Translations under genes and position numbers: made by a program
From: JBHPHI01 sp042569595
GTDB lineage: Bacteria > Patescibacteriota > Microgenomatia > UBA1400 > 2-01-FULL-45-11
Reading direction: 5' to 3'
Assembly (NCBI GenBank): GCA_042569595.1
Contig: JBHPHI010000001.1
Coordinates: forward strand, 1 to 64,000
DNA: 64,000 nucleotides
Notes under the pieces: generated by a model
Database searches by the model: none
Seen by the model: only the letters and a program-made list of their open reading frames with translations
Told to the model about the DNA's origin: nothing
Shown: in pieces, positions 57,018 to 64,000 of the stretch
Numbering within the stretch: the first letter of the stretch is position 1
Layout: each line of letters begins with the position of its first letter

Positions 57018-58286
57018 CTACAATGTTTCAATTGCTTTCTGCAATTGTACGTCAATTATTAGATCTTCTTCATTCTCGGGCTCTTCAAGCTCCACCTCAA
57101 CACTTGGTTCAATTCCTTCATCATGTATCCAATCTCCACCAGGAAGCAACCATCTTGCAATAGTCACATGTAGGCCTGCATTTCCTCTAAGATCCATAGC
57201 ATCCTGAACTGTCCCTTTTCCAAAACTTCTTGTTCCCACCAACTCAGCGTCTATTCTGTCTCGCAAAGCACCTGCAACAATTTCACTCGCAGAAGCACTG
57301 CCTTTATTCATTAAAACTACAACTGGAAAATCTATTAATCTTCCCTGCCTTCTTACACTGTAGGTTTCTGTTGTAAATCTACCTTGCTGCTGAACCACAA
57401 CCCCTTCATCAATAAATTCACTCGCAATATATATTGCACTCTGAACATATCCGCCAGGGTTATTCCTAAAGTCAACTATAACACCATCGAGTTGTGATCT
57501 ATTTCTGAGAATATCATCCACACCATCATCCCACTGAGTGTTCGTATTCTCTCCAAACCTATTTACCTTCAACCACGCAACGCTTCCATCAGCATTTTCT
57601 ACAAACTCTTCCCCCTCCCAACGACCAATTTTAAGCTCAACAGAAGGAACTGTTATGGTTCCACGCACCACCTCAACATCAAAAGTGCCTTTGCTTTCTC
57701 TGTATAAAGTCAAAGTAATAGGGGTTCCCTTCTTCCCTCGAATATTCGTCACTGCCTCAGAAAGACTCATTCCATCAGTGTCTATATCTAGCTCCTTCTC
57801 CTCATCCTTTAAATGAAGTATTAAGTCACCGGCTTTTATGCCTTTCTTCATCGCTGGAGTATCTTCTAAAGGAGCTATTACAGCTAAAGTTTTATCAATA
57901 TACCCAAGTTGAATACCAACACCTCCAAATTCACCATTCAAGTCTTCTTTAGATTTCTTGTTATCAGTTGGGGGTAAAAACACAGTATAAGGATCTCCCA
58001 AAGAAGAAGTCATTCCTTTTATTGCGCCGTATACCATCTGTTGTGAATCCAGTTTATCTTTATCTAAATATGTCCTAGAAAGCTGATCCCAAACCTCCCA
58101 AAACATAGAAAAGTCTACATTCTCAGGCTTTAGTTCAAGCTGGTTAACAATTCTTATCGCCGGAGATCCTTCTTCCTTTAAAAACTGAACATCCCTCGTT
58201 CCAAAAAAATACCCAACTCCACCGCCAATCAACAACAGAATCAATGATATAGAAACAGTTCGAATAGTCTTTAGCTTAATTCGCAT
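57018..58286 (-). CDS. C-terminal processing peptidase, S41 family
   Basis: A 422-aa Ctp-type protease. It has an N-terminal membrane helix (VSISLILLLIGGGVGYFFG), an interacting region YLDKDKLDSQQMVYGAIKGMTSSLGDPYTVFLPP, the PDZ domain EFGGVGIQLGY ... AGDLILHLKDEE, and the catalytic Ser in NKGSASASEIVAGALRD with Lys in SFGKGTVQDAMDL. Start ATG 58286 follows a TAAGAT box by 7 nt, so I prefer it to 58295. It may clip or trim envelope proteins together with the HtrA-like protein. Confidence 0.94.
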   Translation of the reverse strand: MRIKLKTIRTVSISLILLLIGGGVGYFFGTRDVQFLKEEGSPAIRIVNQLELKPENVDFSMFWEVWDQLSRTYLDKDKLDSQQMVYGAIKGMTSSLGDPYTVFLPPTDNKKSKEDLNGEFGGVGIQLGYIDKTLAVIAPLEDTPAMKKGIKAGDLILHLKDEEKELDIDTDGMSLSEAVTNIRGKKGTPITLTLYRESKGTFDVEVVRGTITVPSVELKIGRWEGEEFVENADGSVAWLKVNRFGENTNTQWDDGVDDILRNRSQLDGVIVDFRNNPGGYVQSAIYIASEFIDEGVVVQQQGRFTTETYSVRRQGRLIDFPVVVLMNKGSASASEIVAGALRDRIDAELVGTRSFGKGTVQDAMDLRGNAGLHVTIARWLLPGGDWIHDEGIEPSVEVELEEPENEEDLIIDVQLQKAIETL

Positions 58287-58293
58287 ACAGAAC

Positions 58294-58299
58294 ATCTTA
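58294..58299 (-). promoter_or_regulatory. -10 box for ctp
   Basis: TAAGAT on the minus strand ending 7 nt before the ATG at 58286; no clear -35. Confidence 0.45.
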
Positions 58300-58344
58300 C
58301 CACTTATGAGGTACTAGCTAAACAACAAAAATGAATAGAAAAAA

Positions 58345-58545
58345 TTATCTTAAAGTTTGAGTGTAAGGAAGCAATCCAAGATGTCTTGCTCTTTTTATCT
58401 CTCTGGTCAAAACTCTTTGTTCCTTCGCCGTCAAACCACTTTTTGATCTAGGTTGAATCTTTCCCCTATCATCAACATGCTTTGACAAAGCTTTGGGATC
58501 CTTGTATGAAATTACAAGTTGTTTCTTAGTTTCTTCTTTTGCCAT
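58345..58545 (-). CDS. rpsR: 30S ribosomal protein S18
   Basis: A 66-aa S18. The core ISYKDPKALSKHVDDRGKIQPRSKSGLTAKEQRVLTREIKRARHLGLLPY matches the family (idYkd...L..fis..GkI.prR.tg......r.l..aIkrAR...LlPy). Length is slightly below the usual 70-80. It follows ssb by 2 nt in the classic rpsF-ssb-rpsR order. Confidence 0.95.
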   Translation of the reverse strand: MAKEETKKQLVISYKDPKALSKHVDDRGKIQPRSKSGLTAKEQRVLTREIKRARHLGLLPYTQTLR

Positions 58546-58547
58546 AA

Positions 58548-59084
58548 TTAAAATGGAATGTCATCAGTTGACACTTCCTCCTTCTCTTTTTTTGCTTTCA
58601 TTGGTTTTGATTCTTCTGCCTCTAAAGCATCACCAACTAAATCAGCTGGCGCTTCTTCTACTACAGTTTCCTCCACTGGAGACTCCGCAACAGGAGCAGC
58701 AGCGCTTGAATATGATCCTGAGCCAGAATTATCATAACCATTCTTTGGAGCGCCAAGGGCGATCATGCTATCGATTACTATTTCTGTAGTTTCACGATCT
58801 TGACCTTCTTGAGTTTGCCATTTTCTGTTTTGAATTCTTCCCTCAACATATGCTTTTCTTCCCTTTGACAATATTTGGGAACAAATCTCTGCCAACTTTG
58901 ACCAAGCCACTATTCTATGAAATTCAGTTTCTTCCTGTCTTTCAGACCCATCACTTGGTTGCCAACTTCTATTAGTTGCCAATCCAAAAGTACACACTGC
59001 AGTGCCTTGTGGAGTATATCTCAACTCAGGATCTCGGGTTAAATTCCCGATTAACATTATTTTATTAAGTGATCGAACGGACAT
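58548..59084 (-). CDS. ssb: Single-stranded DNA-binding protein
   Basis: A 178-aa SSB. The OB fold has SLNKIMLIGNLTRDPELRYTPQGTAVCTFGLATNRSW, EETEFHRIVAWSKLAEICSQILSKGRKAYVEGRIQNRKW and ETTEIVIDSMIALG, all standard. A Gly/Ser/Ala/Glu-rich linker follows, and the C-terminus ends VSTDDIPF, the acidic tip that binds partner proteins. It lies between rpsF and rpsR. Confidence 0.96.
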   Translation of the reverse strand: MSVRSLNKIMLIGNLTRDPELRYTPQGTAVCTFGLATNRSWQPSDGSERQEETEFHRIVAWSKLAEICSQILSKGRKAYVEGRIQNRKWQTQEGQDRETTEIVIDSMIALGAPKNGYDNSGSGSYSSAAAPVAESPVEETVVEEAPADLVGDALEAEESKPMKAKKEKEEVSTDDIPF

Positions 59085-59096
59085 ATCTATCTCCTC

Positions 59097-59381
59097 TTAC
59101 TCCGTAACTACTAACAACGATCTCATAACTGAAGGAAGGTGTTTTATTTTCCCTCCAAGTTCATTTACTCCCTCACCTGGAAGATTCACCACGAAATGTC
59201 TATACATGCCGCGCTGGTATTTGTTTATGGTATAAGCAAGTGTTTTTTCTCCCCAATCTTCAGTCTCAACGACTTTACCCTTAACAGACTTAACCAATTT
59301 CTCTATAGATTTGATCGAGGCTGCTAAGTTATCTGAAGAAAGTCCGGGAGGTAAAACCACCGTTAATTCGTACTTTTTCAT
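59097..59381 (-). CDS. rpsF: 30S ribosomal protein S6
   Basis: A 94-aa S6 starting MKKYELTVVLPPGLSSDNLA, with VKSVKGKVVETEDWGEKTLAYTINKYQRGMYRHFVVNLPGEGVNELGGKIK matching the family (...w..k.LaYpI.k...g.Y....f........el...lk.......R.l). A longer frame from 59426 adds unlikely residues. First gene of rpsF-ssb-rpsR; a TTACAAT box lies upstream near 59415-59421. Confidence 0.93.
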   Translation of the reverse strand: MKKYELTVVLPPGLSSDNLAASIKSIEKLVKSVKGKVVETEDWGEKTLAYTINKYQRGMYRHFVVNLPGEGVNELGGKIKHLPSVMRSLLVVTE

Positions 59382-59449
59382 TACACTTTCTATTTTTCTC
59401 TTAAAGACTTCCGAATTGTAACACAAGCTTTTTAATATTTACAACCCCT

Positions 59450-60112
59450 CTAGTCTCGAGCTAAAATTCTCAAACGCGCTTGATTCATTTCCGCCAGCTC
59501 TCCCGTACTGCTTTTCATCTGGACCATATATGTCTTTCCACCTTTTCCAAGTTCAAAAGGTTTTGAGAATTTCCACTCAAAAGAAGTACTATCGCTGGAT
59601 ATATTACTATTGTGAATAACCTCTGAACTTGTTCTGTCTAAAATTCTTGCCTCAACCTTTCCGTTGATAGATTTTATGCTTGCCTCAAAATAGACAGACA
59701 CGATCTCTCCGTATCTATCACTATTTACAGTTGCTTGAGCAGATGAAACATCCGCCCACTCCCTCTTGGATGTGCTGCCAGATCCCATCGGAACAAAGTA
59801 TTCTCGTATGCCATCTTGAGCTCCAAGGACATCCTCGATCGGAGATGGTTCTGGAGTTGTGTTTCTTGCCTCAAGCTCAGGCTTCAAGCTTTTCACTGCT
59901 TCTGCTGCAGCCTTATTTACCAACACTTCATCACCCAACTCAGAATCATATCCCTCGCGCTTTATTAAAGTATCAAGCCTCTTCTCCACCATCCCCATTC
60001 GTACATTCAATTCATGACCTTTGCCAGCCAAGGCCCACCAAGATAAAAAAGCCATATCAATAATTATCAATCCAAAAAACAACATCCAACCTAATTTTTT
60101 CTTTTTACTCAC
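59450..60112 (-). CDS. Membrane-anchored protein of unknown function
   Basis: A 220-aa protein with one N-terminal helix (LGWMLFFGLIIIDMAFLSWW), a short coiled-coil-like stretch (VRMGMVEKRLDTLIKREG) and a beta-rich extracellular domain ending (KGGKTYMVQMKSSTGELAEMNQARLRILARD). No family recognised. It overlaps cysS by 8 nt and is co-transcribed with it. Confidence 0.65.
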   Translation of the reverse strand: MSKKKKLGWMLFFGLIIIDMAFLSWWALAGKGHELNVRMGMVEKRLDTLIKREGYDSELGDEVLVNKAAAEAVKSLKPELEARNTTPEPSPIEDVLGAQDGIREYFVPMGSGSTSKREWADVSSAQATVNSDRYGEIVSVYFEASIKSINGKVEARILDRTSSEVIHNSNISSDSTSFEWKFSKPFELGKGGKTYMVQMKSSTGELAEMNQARLRILARD

Positions 60113-61520
60113 TACTTTTCCTCCTAATTCTTCTTACTACAGGGCCATTTGATGTGTCGCCCACCTCAAAGCCCTCTTCCGCCAAAGCATCTCTTACAAC
60201 GTCTGCCAATTTCCAATCTCCATTTTGCCTATGCCTCTCTCTTTCCTCAACCAATCTCAGTATATCTTCTGGAATTTTTTCTTCAAGCTTTTCAAATAAA
60301 TTCAAGCCCAATACTTTATCAAATTTTTTAACTAATTTCTTTTTGCTTCTGTCAGAAATTTTTTCATCCCTCATAAGATCCCACAAAACCGCTAAAGCTT
60401 TTGGGAAAGAAAAATCCTCAGACACCGCTTCTCTGAATTTTTTCTCATACGTAGAAGCATCGTTGTCGTCAGCACCATCTCCCAATCTGAACACTAAGCT
60501 GCGCAATCTATCATAAGCTTGCTGTGACTGATCCAAAGACTTCCAAGTAAAGTTTAATTGCTTTTTATAATGACCAGACAAGTAAAAATACTTTAATGCC
60601 AAAGGCTCGTATCCTTTTTCAATAAGATCACTAACTGTATGCGCATTACCCAAGCTCTTTCCCATTCTTCCACCATCAACCAACAAAAACGCCCCATGAA
60701 CCCAGTGCCTCACAAACGGTTTTTTTCCGGTTACAACTTCAGACTGAACAATTTCATTTGGATGGTGAGTGCTTTTAAGGTCTTCACCTCCCACATGAAT
60801 ATCAATCTGCTCACCCAGCTCAGCCAAAATCATAGCGCTACATTCAGCATGCCATCCGGGAAAGCCCACTCCCCACGGACTATCCCACTCCATGTGCCTA
60901 TTCTCATCTTTTTTTGAAAACTTCCATAACGCAAAATCACGAGGATCTTTTTTGTTTAGGTTTATTTCAACCCTAACACCTTCTTTTACTTCGTCTATAT
61001 TCGATAGCTCTCCATACTTATTCCCTCCACTCTCGTACTTCTTTACATCAAAATATATTCCGTCATCTTCAATAGAATAAGATAATCCTACCTTCTCAAT
61101 TCTTCCAACCAAATCAATCTGTTCTTTTATATAGTCTGTAGCTTTTGTAAATTTCATAGGTTTTAAAAGGTTCAACTTTTCAAAACCATCAAGAAAATCC
61201 TTAGCGTAATACTCTGCCAAATCCCACGCAGACTTACCCTCTCTTTTTGCAGCTTTTTCCTGCCTATCTTCCCCTATGCTCGAATCTCCCTCATTATCTC
61301 CTGTTAGATGCCCAACATCAGTTATGTTCATCACATAATTAACATCATGGCCCATGTACTTCACTGACCGAACTATTAAGTCACCCAAAACATAAGTTCT
61401 CCAATTCCCTATGGTCACATAGTCATATACCGTAGGACCACAAGTGTATATTGTGACTTTTTCAGGATTTAAGGGAGAAAATTCATCAACCGACCTAGTT
61501 AGAGAGTTGTAAAACTTCAT
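60105..61520 (-). CDS. cysS: Cysteinyl-tRNA synthetase
   Basis: Class I synthetase. The 471-aa protein has YTCGPTVYDYVTIGNWRTYVLGDLIVRS with the first zinc Cys and the HIGH-like YVTIGNWRT (here TIGN rather than HIGN), the zinc ligands in FPGWHAECSAMILAELGEQIDIHVGGEDLKSTHHPNE, and the KMSKS-like GRMGKSLGN. The His-to-Thr change in HIGH is unusual and worth noting. Length is normal (about 460-470). A -10 box precedes the ATG by 6 nt. Confidence 0.95.
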   Translation of the reverse strand: MKFYNSLTRSVDEFSPLNPEKVTIYTCGPTVYDYVTIGNWRTYVLGDLIVRSVKYMGHDVNYVMNITDVGHLTGDNEGDSSIGEDRQEKAAKREGKSAWDLAEYYAKDFLDGFEKLNLLKPMKFTKATDYIKEQIDLVGRIEKVGLSYSIEDDGIYFDVKKYESGGNKYGELSNIDEVKEGVRVEINLNKKDPRDFALWKFSKKDENRHMEWDSPWGVGFPGWHAECSAMILAELGEQIDIHVGGEDLKSTHHPNEIVQSEVVTGKKPFVRHWVHGAFLLVDGGRMGKSLGNAHTVSDLIEKGYEPLALKYFYLSGHYKKQLNFTWKSLDQSQQAYDRLRSLVFRLGDGADDNDASTYEKKFREAVSEDFSFPKALAVLWDLMRDEKISDRSKKKLVKKFDKVLGLNLFEKLEEKIPEDILRLVEERERHRQNGDWKLADVVRDALAEEGFEVGDTSNGPVVRRIRRKSSE

Positions 61521-61526
61521 ACTAAA

Positions 61527-61535
61527 ACTTTACCA
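61527..61535 (-). promoter_or_regulatory. Extended -10 for cysS
   Basis: On the minus strand TGG-TAAAGT (TAAAGT at 61532-61527), 6 nt before the ATG at 61520; no clear -35. Leaderless transcript predicted. Confidence 0.45.
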
Positions 61536-61561
61536 CACAGATCAATAAAATAATTCAAAAA

Positions 61562-62080
61562 TTAGTCCTTATTTCTACCCAACTCTTTTGTGCCCTTCTT
61601 CTTTTTTGCAGAACTCATAGGACCCGAAGGGCCTTCTTGAGAAGCAGCTGTTGGCGCATTCAAAACAGCATCTTTCGCATCTTGTTTTTGAAGCTGGACG
61701 ATTCTCTCTTGCTCTTTTTTTTGTTCCTCTTGTTCTTCCAAATTTTCTTCCTGATCCTCTTTGGATTCCTCCTGCTGTTGAAAAGACTCTTCTTCTTTCA
61801 GTCTTTGCCTATGAAGCTGAAGAAGTTTCTGAACCTTTTCTCTATCATCAAGTTTCTTTTTTACCATAAGATTGCTTGCAGCCTGATCCGACGGCTTCTT
61901 TCCTTGGGTCTTTTTACCACCAGTAGTGCCTGTTTCCTCAGCGGAAGCACCTTCCTCTTCATCAGCAGTTCCCAAAGCATTCTCCAAAATTTTTTTAGGT
62001 TCCTGAGAAACAGCCTTTCCCGAATCCTTAGCCAACTTACCAAGTTTCTCTAATGTATCCTGAACAACACTTTTCTGCAT
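61562..62080 (-). CDS. Coiled-coil protein of unknown function
   Basis: A 172-aa protein of low complexity, rich in Glu, Gln and Lys. A Lys/Gln helix (LMVKKKLDDREKVQKLLQLHRQRL) leads into a stretch dominated by Glu and Gln (EEQEEQKKEQERIVQLQKQD); the C-terminus is basic (SSAKKKKGTKELGRNKD). Proteins like this recur in Microgenomates, to my memory, and are annotated as DUF5660, which I cannot confirm here. Probably disordered and coiled-coil. No nearby partner is evident. Confidence 0.6.
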   Translation of the reverse strand: MQKSVVQDTLEKLGKLAKDSGKAVSQEPKKILENALGTADEEEGASAEETGTTGGKKTQGKKPSDQAASNLMVKKKLDDREKVQKLLQLHRQRLKEEESFQQQEESKEDQEENLEEQEEQKKEQERIVQLQKQDAKDAVLNAPTAASQEGPSGPMSSAKKKKGTKELGRNKD

Positions 62081-62128
62081 AGTAAAATACTACCCCAAAG
62101 AACCCATCAAATCATTAGGAAATTATTT

Positions 62129-62698
62129 CTAATCTGAATACTCAGTATTCTTTTTCATATCCTTTTCAATCAACCTTCTCAAATACACTGCTCTCGGAGT
62201 TTTTTTCTTTTTTGAAACATGATCCAGATACTGCCCAATCATCGGTGAAATAAAAAAGTTAAATCTTATATCCACCTTTTCAACAGCTTCCTCAACGGCA
62301 TAATCCAAAATATCGTCAAGATCTTTTTCTGTGTACTCAAAAAGCAAAAATCTATCAGACTTTACTCCCTGCAAAACCCCTGGCTCTTTTCCGGGTTGAT
62401 ACAAGGCGACTACCGGCCTTCCTTTGTCTAAGGCTAAAGTTACCTCATGACCAATACTAATAGATGAAGGGAAAGAAACCTCACAAACCACCAAGTCACA
62501 TGAGGTAATCATTTTATTCATCTTCCTGTGATACTTTAACCTCTGATCATGAGTTCTGTTATCAATCTCACCTGTTGTCATTTTCAATATGTGATCTGAC
62601 ATCACCTTATGTCCAATTTTTTCCAAAAACCCAACTATTTTTCCATAAACATCCTTGCCAACTCCACCATGCAATGATCCCGTAAAATAAATTTTCAT
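62129..62698 (-). CDS. Deoxyribosyltransferase-like protein with a helical C-terminal motif
   Basis: A 189-aa protein. The N-terminal part (MKIYFTGSLHGGVGKDVYGK, CDLVVCEVSFPSSISIGHEV with Glu, LALDKGRPVVALYQP) has the nucleoside 2-deoxyribosyltransferase-like fold. The C-terminal third is a separate unit (RFNFFISPMIGQYLDHVSKKKKTPRAVYLRRLIEKDM) that resembles a ribbon-helix-helix-type helix pair and could bind DNA or mediate dimer formation. The same unit ends the paralogue at 63699. It follows the PfkB kinase after 1 nt. Confidence 0.65.
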   Translation of the reverse strand: MKIYFTGSLHGGVGKDVYGKIVGFLEKIGHKVMSDHILKMTTGEIDNRTHDQRLKYHRKMNKMITSCDLVVCEVSFPSSISIGHEVTLALDKGRPVVALYQPGKEPGVLQGVKSDRFLLFEYTEKDLDDILDYAVEEAVEKVDIRFNFFISPMIGQYLDHVSKKKKTPRAVYLRRLIEKDMKKNTEYSD

Positions 62699-62699
62699 A

Positions 62700-63641
62700 T
62701 TAGTCTCTAAGTATTTCCAAATCTGATTCTAATTTTTCACAAGGAAGTTGGGTTAGAAACATAGATGTTCTATTCAACACCTCCTCTTTTGTGATAGATT
62801 CCAAAATCTCTGTCCCATATGCTTCCACCGTGTAAGAAGCCAAAATACTTCCCAATAACGCGGCAGTTCTCATTGATCTCATATCAAATCTACCCAAAGC
62901 TGACAAAACACCAGCTATCGCTCCTCCTAAAACATCTCCCGCTCCCGTTGGATCAACAGCATAAACCAATGGATAGCTTGGAACTATAAAATTTCCCAAC
63001 TTCCCATAAACAGACAGGCCATGCTCTCCCTTTTTATAAACAATCACTTTCGGCCCCAAAAGCATTAGTGTCTCTATCATTTCTGGCAAAGGGAGATCTT
63101 TTCCAACCAAAAACTTTGCCTCCCCTTCCGATATTGTGAAAACATCAACATCCTCAAGAACTTTTATCAGGTGATCTCTCTTCTCTATCATCCACAATTC
63201 CATACTATCTAATATTTTTATAGTATTTTTTGGAAGGTTTTTCACAATTTTTCCCTGAATTTCTGGGTCTATATTTGACACAAAAGCAGCGAAACTGTCT
63301 TTTGAAAGTGGCTTAACTTTTTTTGCATCATAATCCTCAAAAGCATTCATCTCATTCTTTATGGTGGTCACTTTGCCTAGATCAGCAGAGTATCGTGCCT
63401 CCCAATGAAAAGATTTCCTTTTTGACTTATATACTCCAGAAATATCCACCCCCTTGGATTCCAGCAAATCTAAATAATCTAAGGGAAAATCGTTGCCAAC
63501 AATACTGCTCAGAGCTGTTTCACAAAAAATTGATGATGCTAGTGCTGCGTAAGTGGCTGAACCACCCACAACATTATTCAAACAATGCTCTTTAAAATGA
63601 ATTTTATCCACAGCCATAGTGGGACAAATAAAAGACTTCAT
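62700..63641 (-). CDS. PfkB-family carbohydrate or nucleoside kinase
   Basis: A 313-aa ribokinase-like protein. It has the N-terminal GGSATYAALASSIF (GG sugar-binding motif) and the C-terminal signature VDPTGAGDVLGGAIAGVLSALG with the catalytic Asp and anion hole (family DTTGAGD). The mid-region VFTISEGEAKFLVG matches the family N/E motif. Lying between two deoxyribosyltransferase-like genes, it could phosphorylate a nucleoside or the deoxyribose part they handle; that is inference. Confidence 0.88.
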   Translation of the reverse strand: MKSFICPTMAVDKIHFKEHCLNNVVGGSATYAALASSIFCETALSSIVGNDFPLDYLDLLESKGVDISGVYKSKRKSFHWEARYSADLGKVTTIKNEMNAFEDYDAKKVKPLSKDSFAAFVSNIDPEIQGKIVKNLPKNTIKILDSMELWMIEKRDHLIKVLEDVDVFTISEGEAKFLVGKDLPLPEMIETLMLLGPKVIVYKKGEHGLSVYGKLGNFIVPSYPLVYAVDPTGAGDVLGGAIAGVLSALGRFDMRSMRTAALLGSILASYTVEAYGTEILESITKEEVLNRTSMFLTQLPCEKLESDLEILRD

Positions 63642-63698
63642 CTTATGTTTACCTTTCTTCTTTCAGATTGTATCAAAATATATCAATTTTTAACAAAA

Positions 63699-64000
63699 CT
63701 AATGATCTGAAAAGTTTGAATCTCCCATGTCTTCTTCTATTAACCTTCTCAGGTAAACAGCTCTGGGAACTCTCTTTTTTCTTGCAATCCAATCTAAATA
63801 ATTTGCAATTTTAGGAGATATAAAAAAGTTAAACCTCGTATCTGTCTTCCCAGCAGCCTCTTTTATAGCAAATTCCAAAACATCTTCTAAATCTTCAAGG
63901 CTATATTTTTCTACAATCAGTTTATCTGACTTTACTCCCACCAAAAAATGAGATGCTTTCCCAGTTGAGTGAAGAACAATTACTGGCTTTCCTTTTTCCA
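63699..64000 (-). CDS. Deoxyribosyltransferase-like protein, 5' end outside window
   Basis: The frame runs from the stop at 63699 to the end of the window without a stop, so the gene continues upstream beyond it. The visible 99 residues include KGKPVIVLHSTGKASHFLVGVKSD and the C-terminal unit RFNFFISPKIANYLDWIARKKRVPRAVYLRRLIEEDM. This unit is nearly the same as in the gene at 62129 (RFNFFISP then a variable stretch then PRAVYLRRLIE-DM), so the two are paralogues around the kinase. The ATG-like start at 63944 is an internal codon. Confidence 0.7.
   Translation of the reverse strand, partial: EKGKPVIVLHSTGKASHFLVGVKSDKLIVEKYSLEDLEDVLEFAIKEAAGKTDTRFNFFISPKIANYLDWIARKKRVPRAVYLRRLIEEDMGDSNFSDH

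Noticed and set aside
1..64000. Altered genetic code with UGA as glycine
   Set aside because: rnc, rpsP, the alkD-like gene and the MFS gene end in TGA at the place where homology or family length ends, and no in-frame TGA interrupts a conserved gene.
1..64000. CRISPR array, insertion sequence or prophage
   Set aside because: No array of spaced repeats, transposase or phage structural gene was found; the only recombinase is a chromosomal Xer type.
1..64000. Replication terminus shown by GC skew
   Set aside because: By eye the plus strand is C-rich over most of the window on both sides of 38 kb, so I do not see a switch; a whole-genome computation is needed.

Overview
The window looks like part of a chromosome from a small-genome, AT-rich bacterium of the Candidate Phyla Radiation (Patescibacteria), most likely in or near the Microgenomates group. 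This placement is inferred from family content and gene form, not from a tree. The signs are very tight packing with 1-17 nt overlaps, shortened informational proteins (RF1 of 301 aa, YebC of 179 aa), ribosomal proteins with added tails (L31), a complete type IV pilus locus of the kind common in CPR, and almost no biosynthetic metabolism. TGA is used as a normal stop (rnc, rpsP, alkD-like), so the UGA=Gly code of some CPR lineages does not apply. No rRNA, insertion sequence or CRISPR array was seen, and only one tRNA.

Layout. 1-4240 (+): recG (5' end cut off), zinc-ribbon protein, rpmF, nusB, ACP-like, rnc, rpsP, khpA. 4285-14069 (-): type IV pilus locus pilB-T-C-A, terminator, pilD, pilV remnant, pilW-like, pilX-like, pilM-N-O; the pilD/pilV junction is damaged. 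14172-22784 (+): clamp-loader subunit, deoxyribosyltransferase-like protein, gyrB, Mn pyrophosphatase, gyrA, HD protein, alanine racemase. 22.9-28.4 kb: envelope and repair genes (FemAB-like, histidine phosphatase, MFS, ddl, AlkD-like, DUF1905). 28.4-35.5 kb: accessory-looking small genes (lipoprotein, DUF1059, TspO, DUF2177, endonuclease V-like, DUF1295, NTP transferase, a secreted protein, PspC and DUF2807 proteins), with a dispersed repeat and a duplicated gene tail. 35.5-39.0 kb: an Xer recombinase, an isolated TIM-barrel gene and about 1.6 kb of non-coding DNA with a dif-like site, direct repeats and a DnaA box. 39.0-49.3 kb (mostly -): membrane protein, yebC, LytR_C protein, tgt, rluD-like, lspA, dksA-like, lgt, efp, tRNA-Leu, dnaB, MBL protein. 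49.4-53.1 kb (+): two envelope proteins, then hisS behind a histidine leader-peptide attenuator, and an EamA transporter. 53.1-64.0 kb: eno, rpmE, prfA, htrA, ctp, rpsR-ssb-rpsF, cysS, a coiled-coil protein, and a PfkB kinase between two paralogous deoxyribosyltransferase-like genes, the second running off the window.

Together these genes cover replication and topology (gyrAB, dnaB, ssb, recG, Xer), translation (S16, S18, S6, L31, L32, RF1, EF-P, HisRS, CysRS, Tgt), envelope building (alr, ddl, FemAB-like, LytR_C), lipoprotein maturation (lgt, lspA), periplasmic-type proteolysis (HtrA, Ctp) and pilus assembly.

The two most notable signals are regulatory. First, a complete-looking ribosome-mediated attenuator (24-codon His-rich leader peptide, antiterminator and terminator) precedes hisS. 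Second, at least fifteen genes have a -10 box only 6-10 nt before the start codon, which predicts widespread leaderless transcription. The dif-like site beside xer and the pilD/pilV deletion are the next items worth checking.
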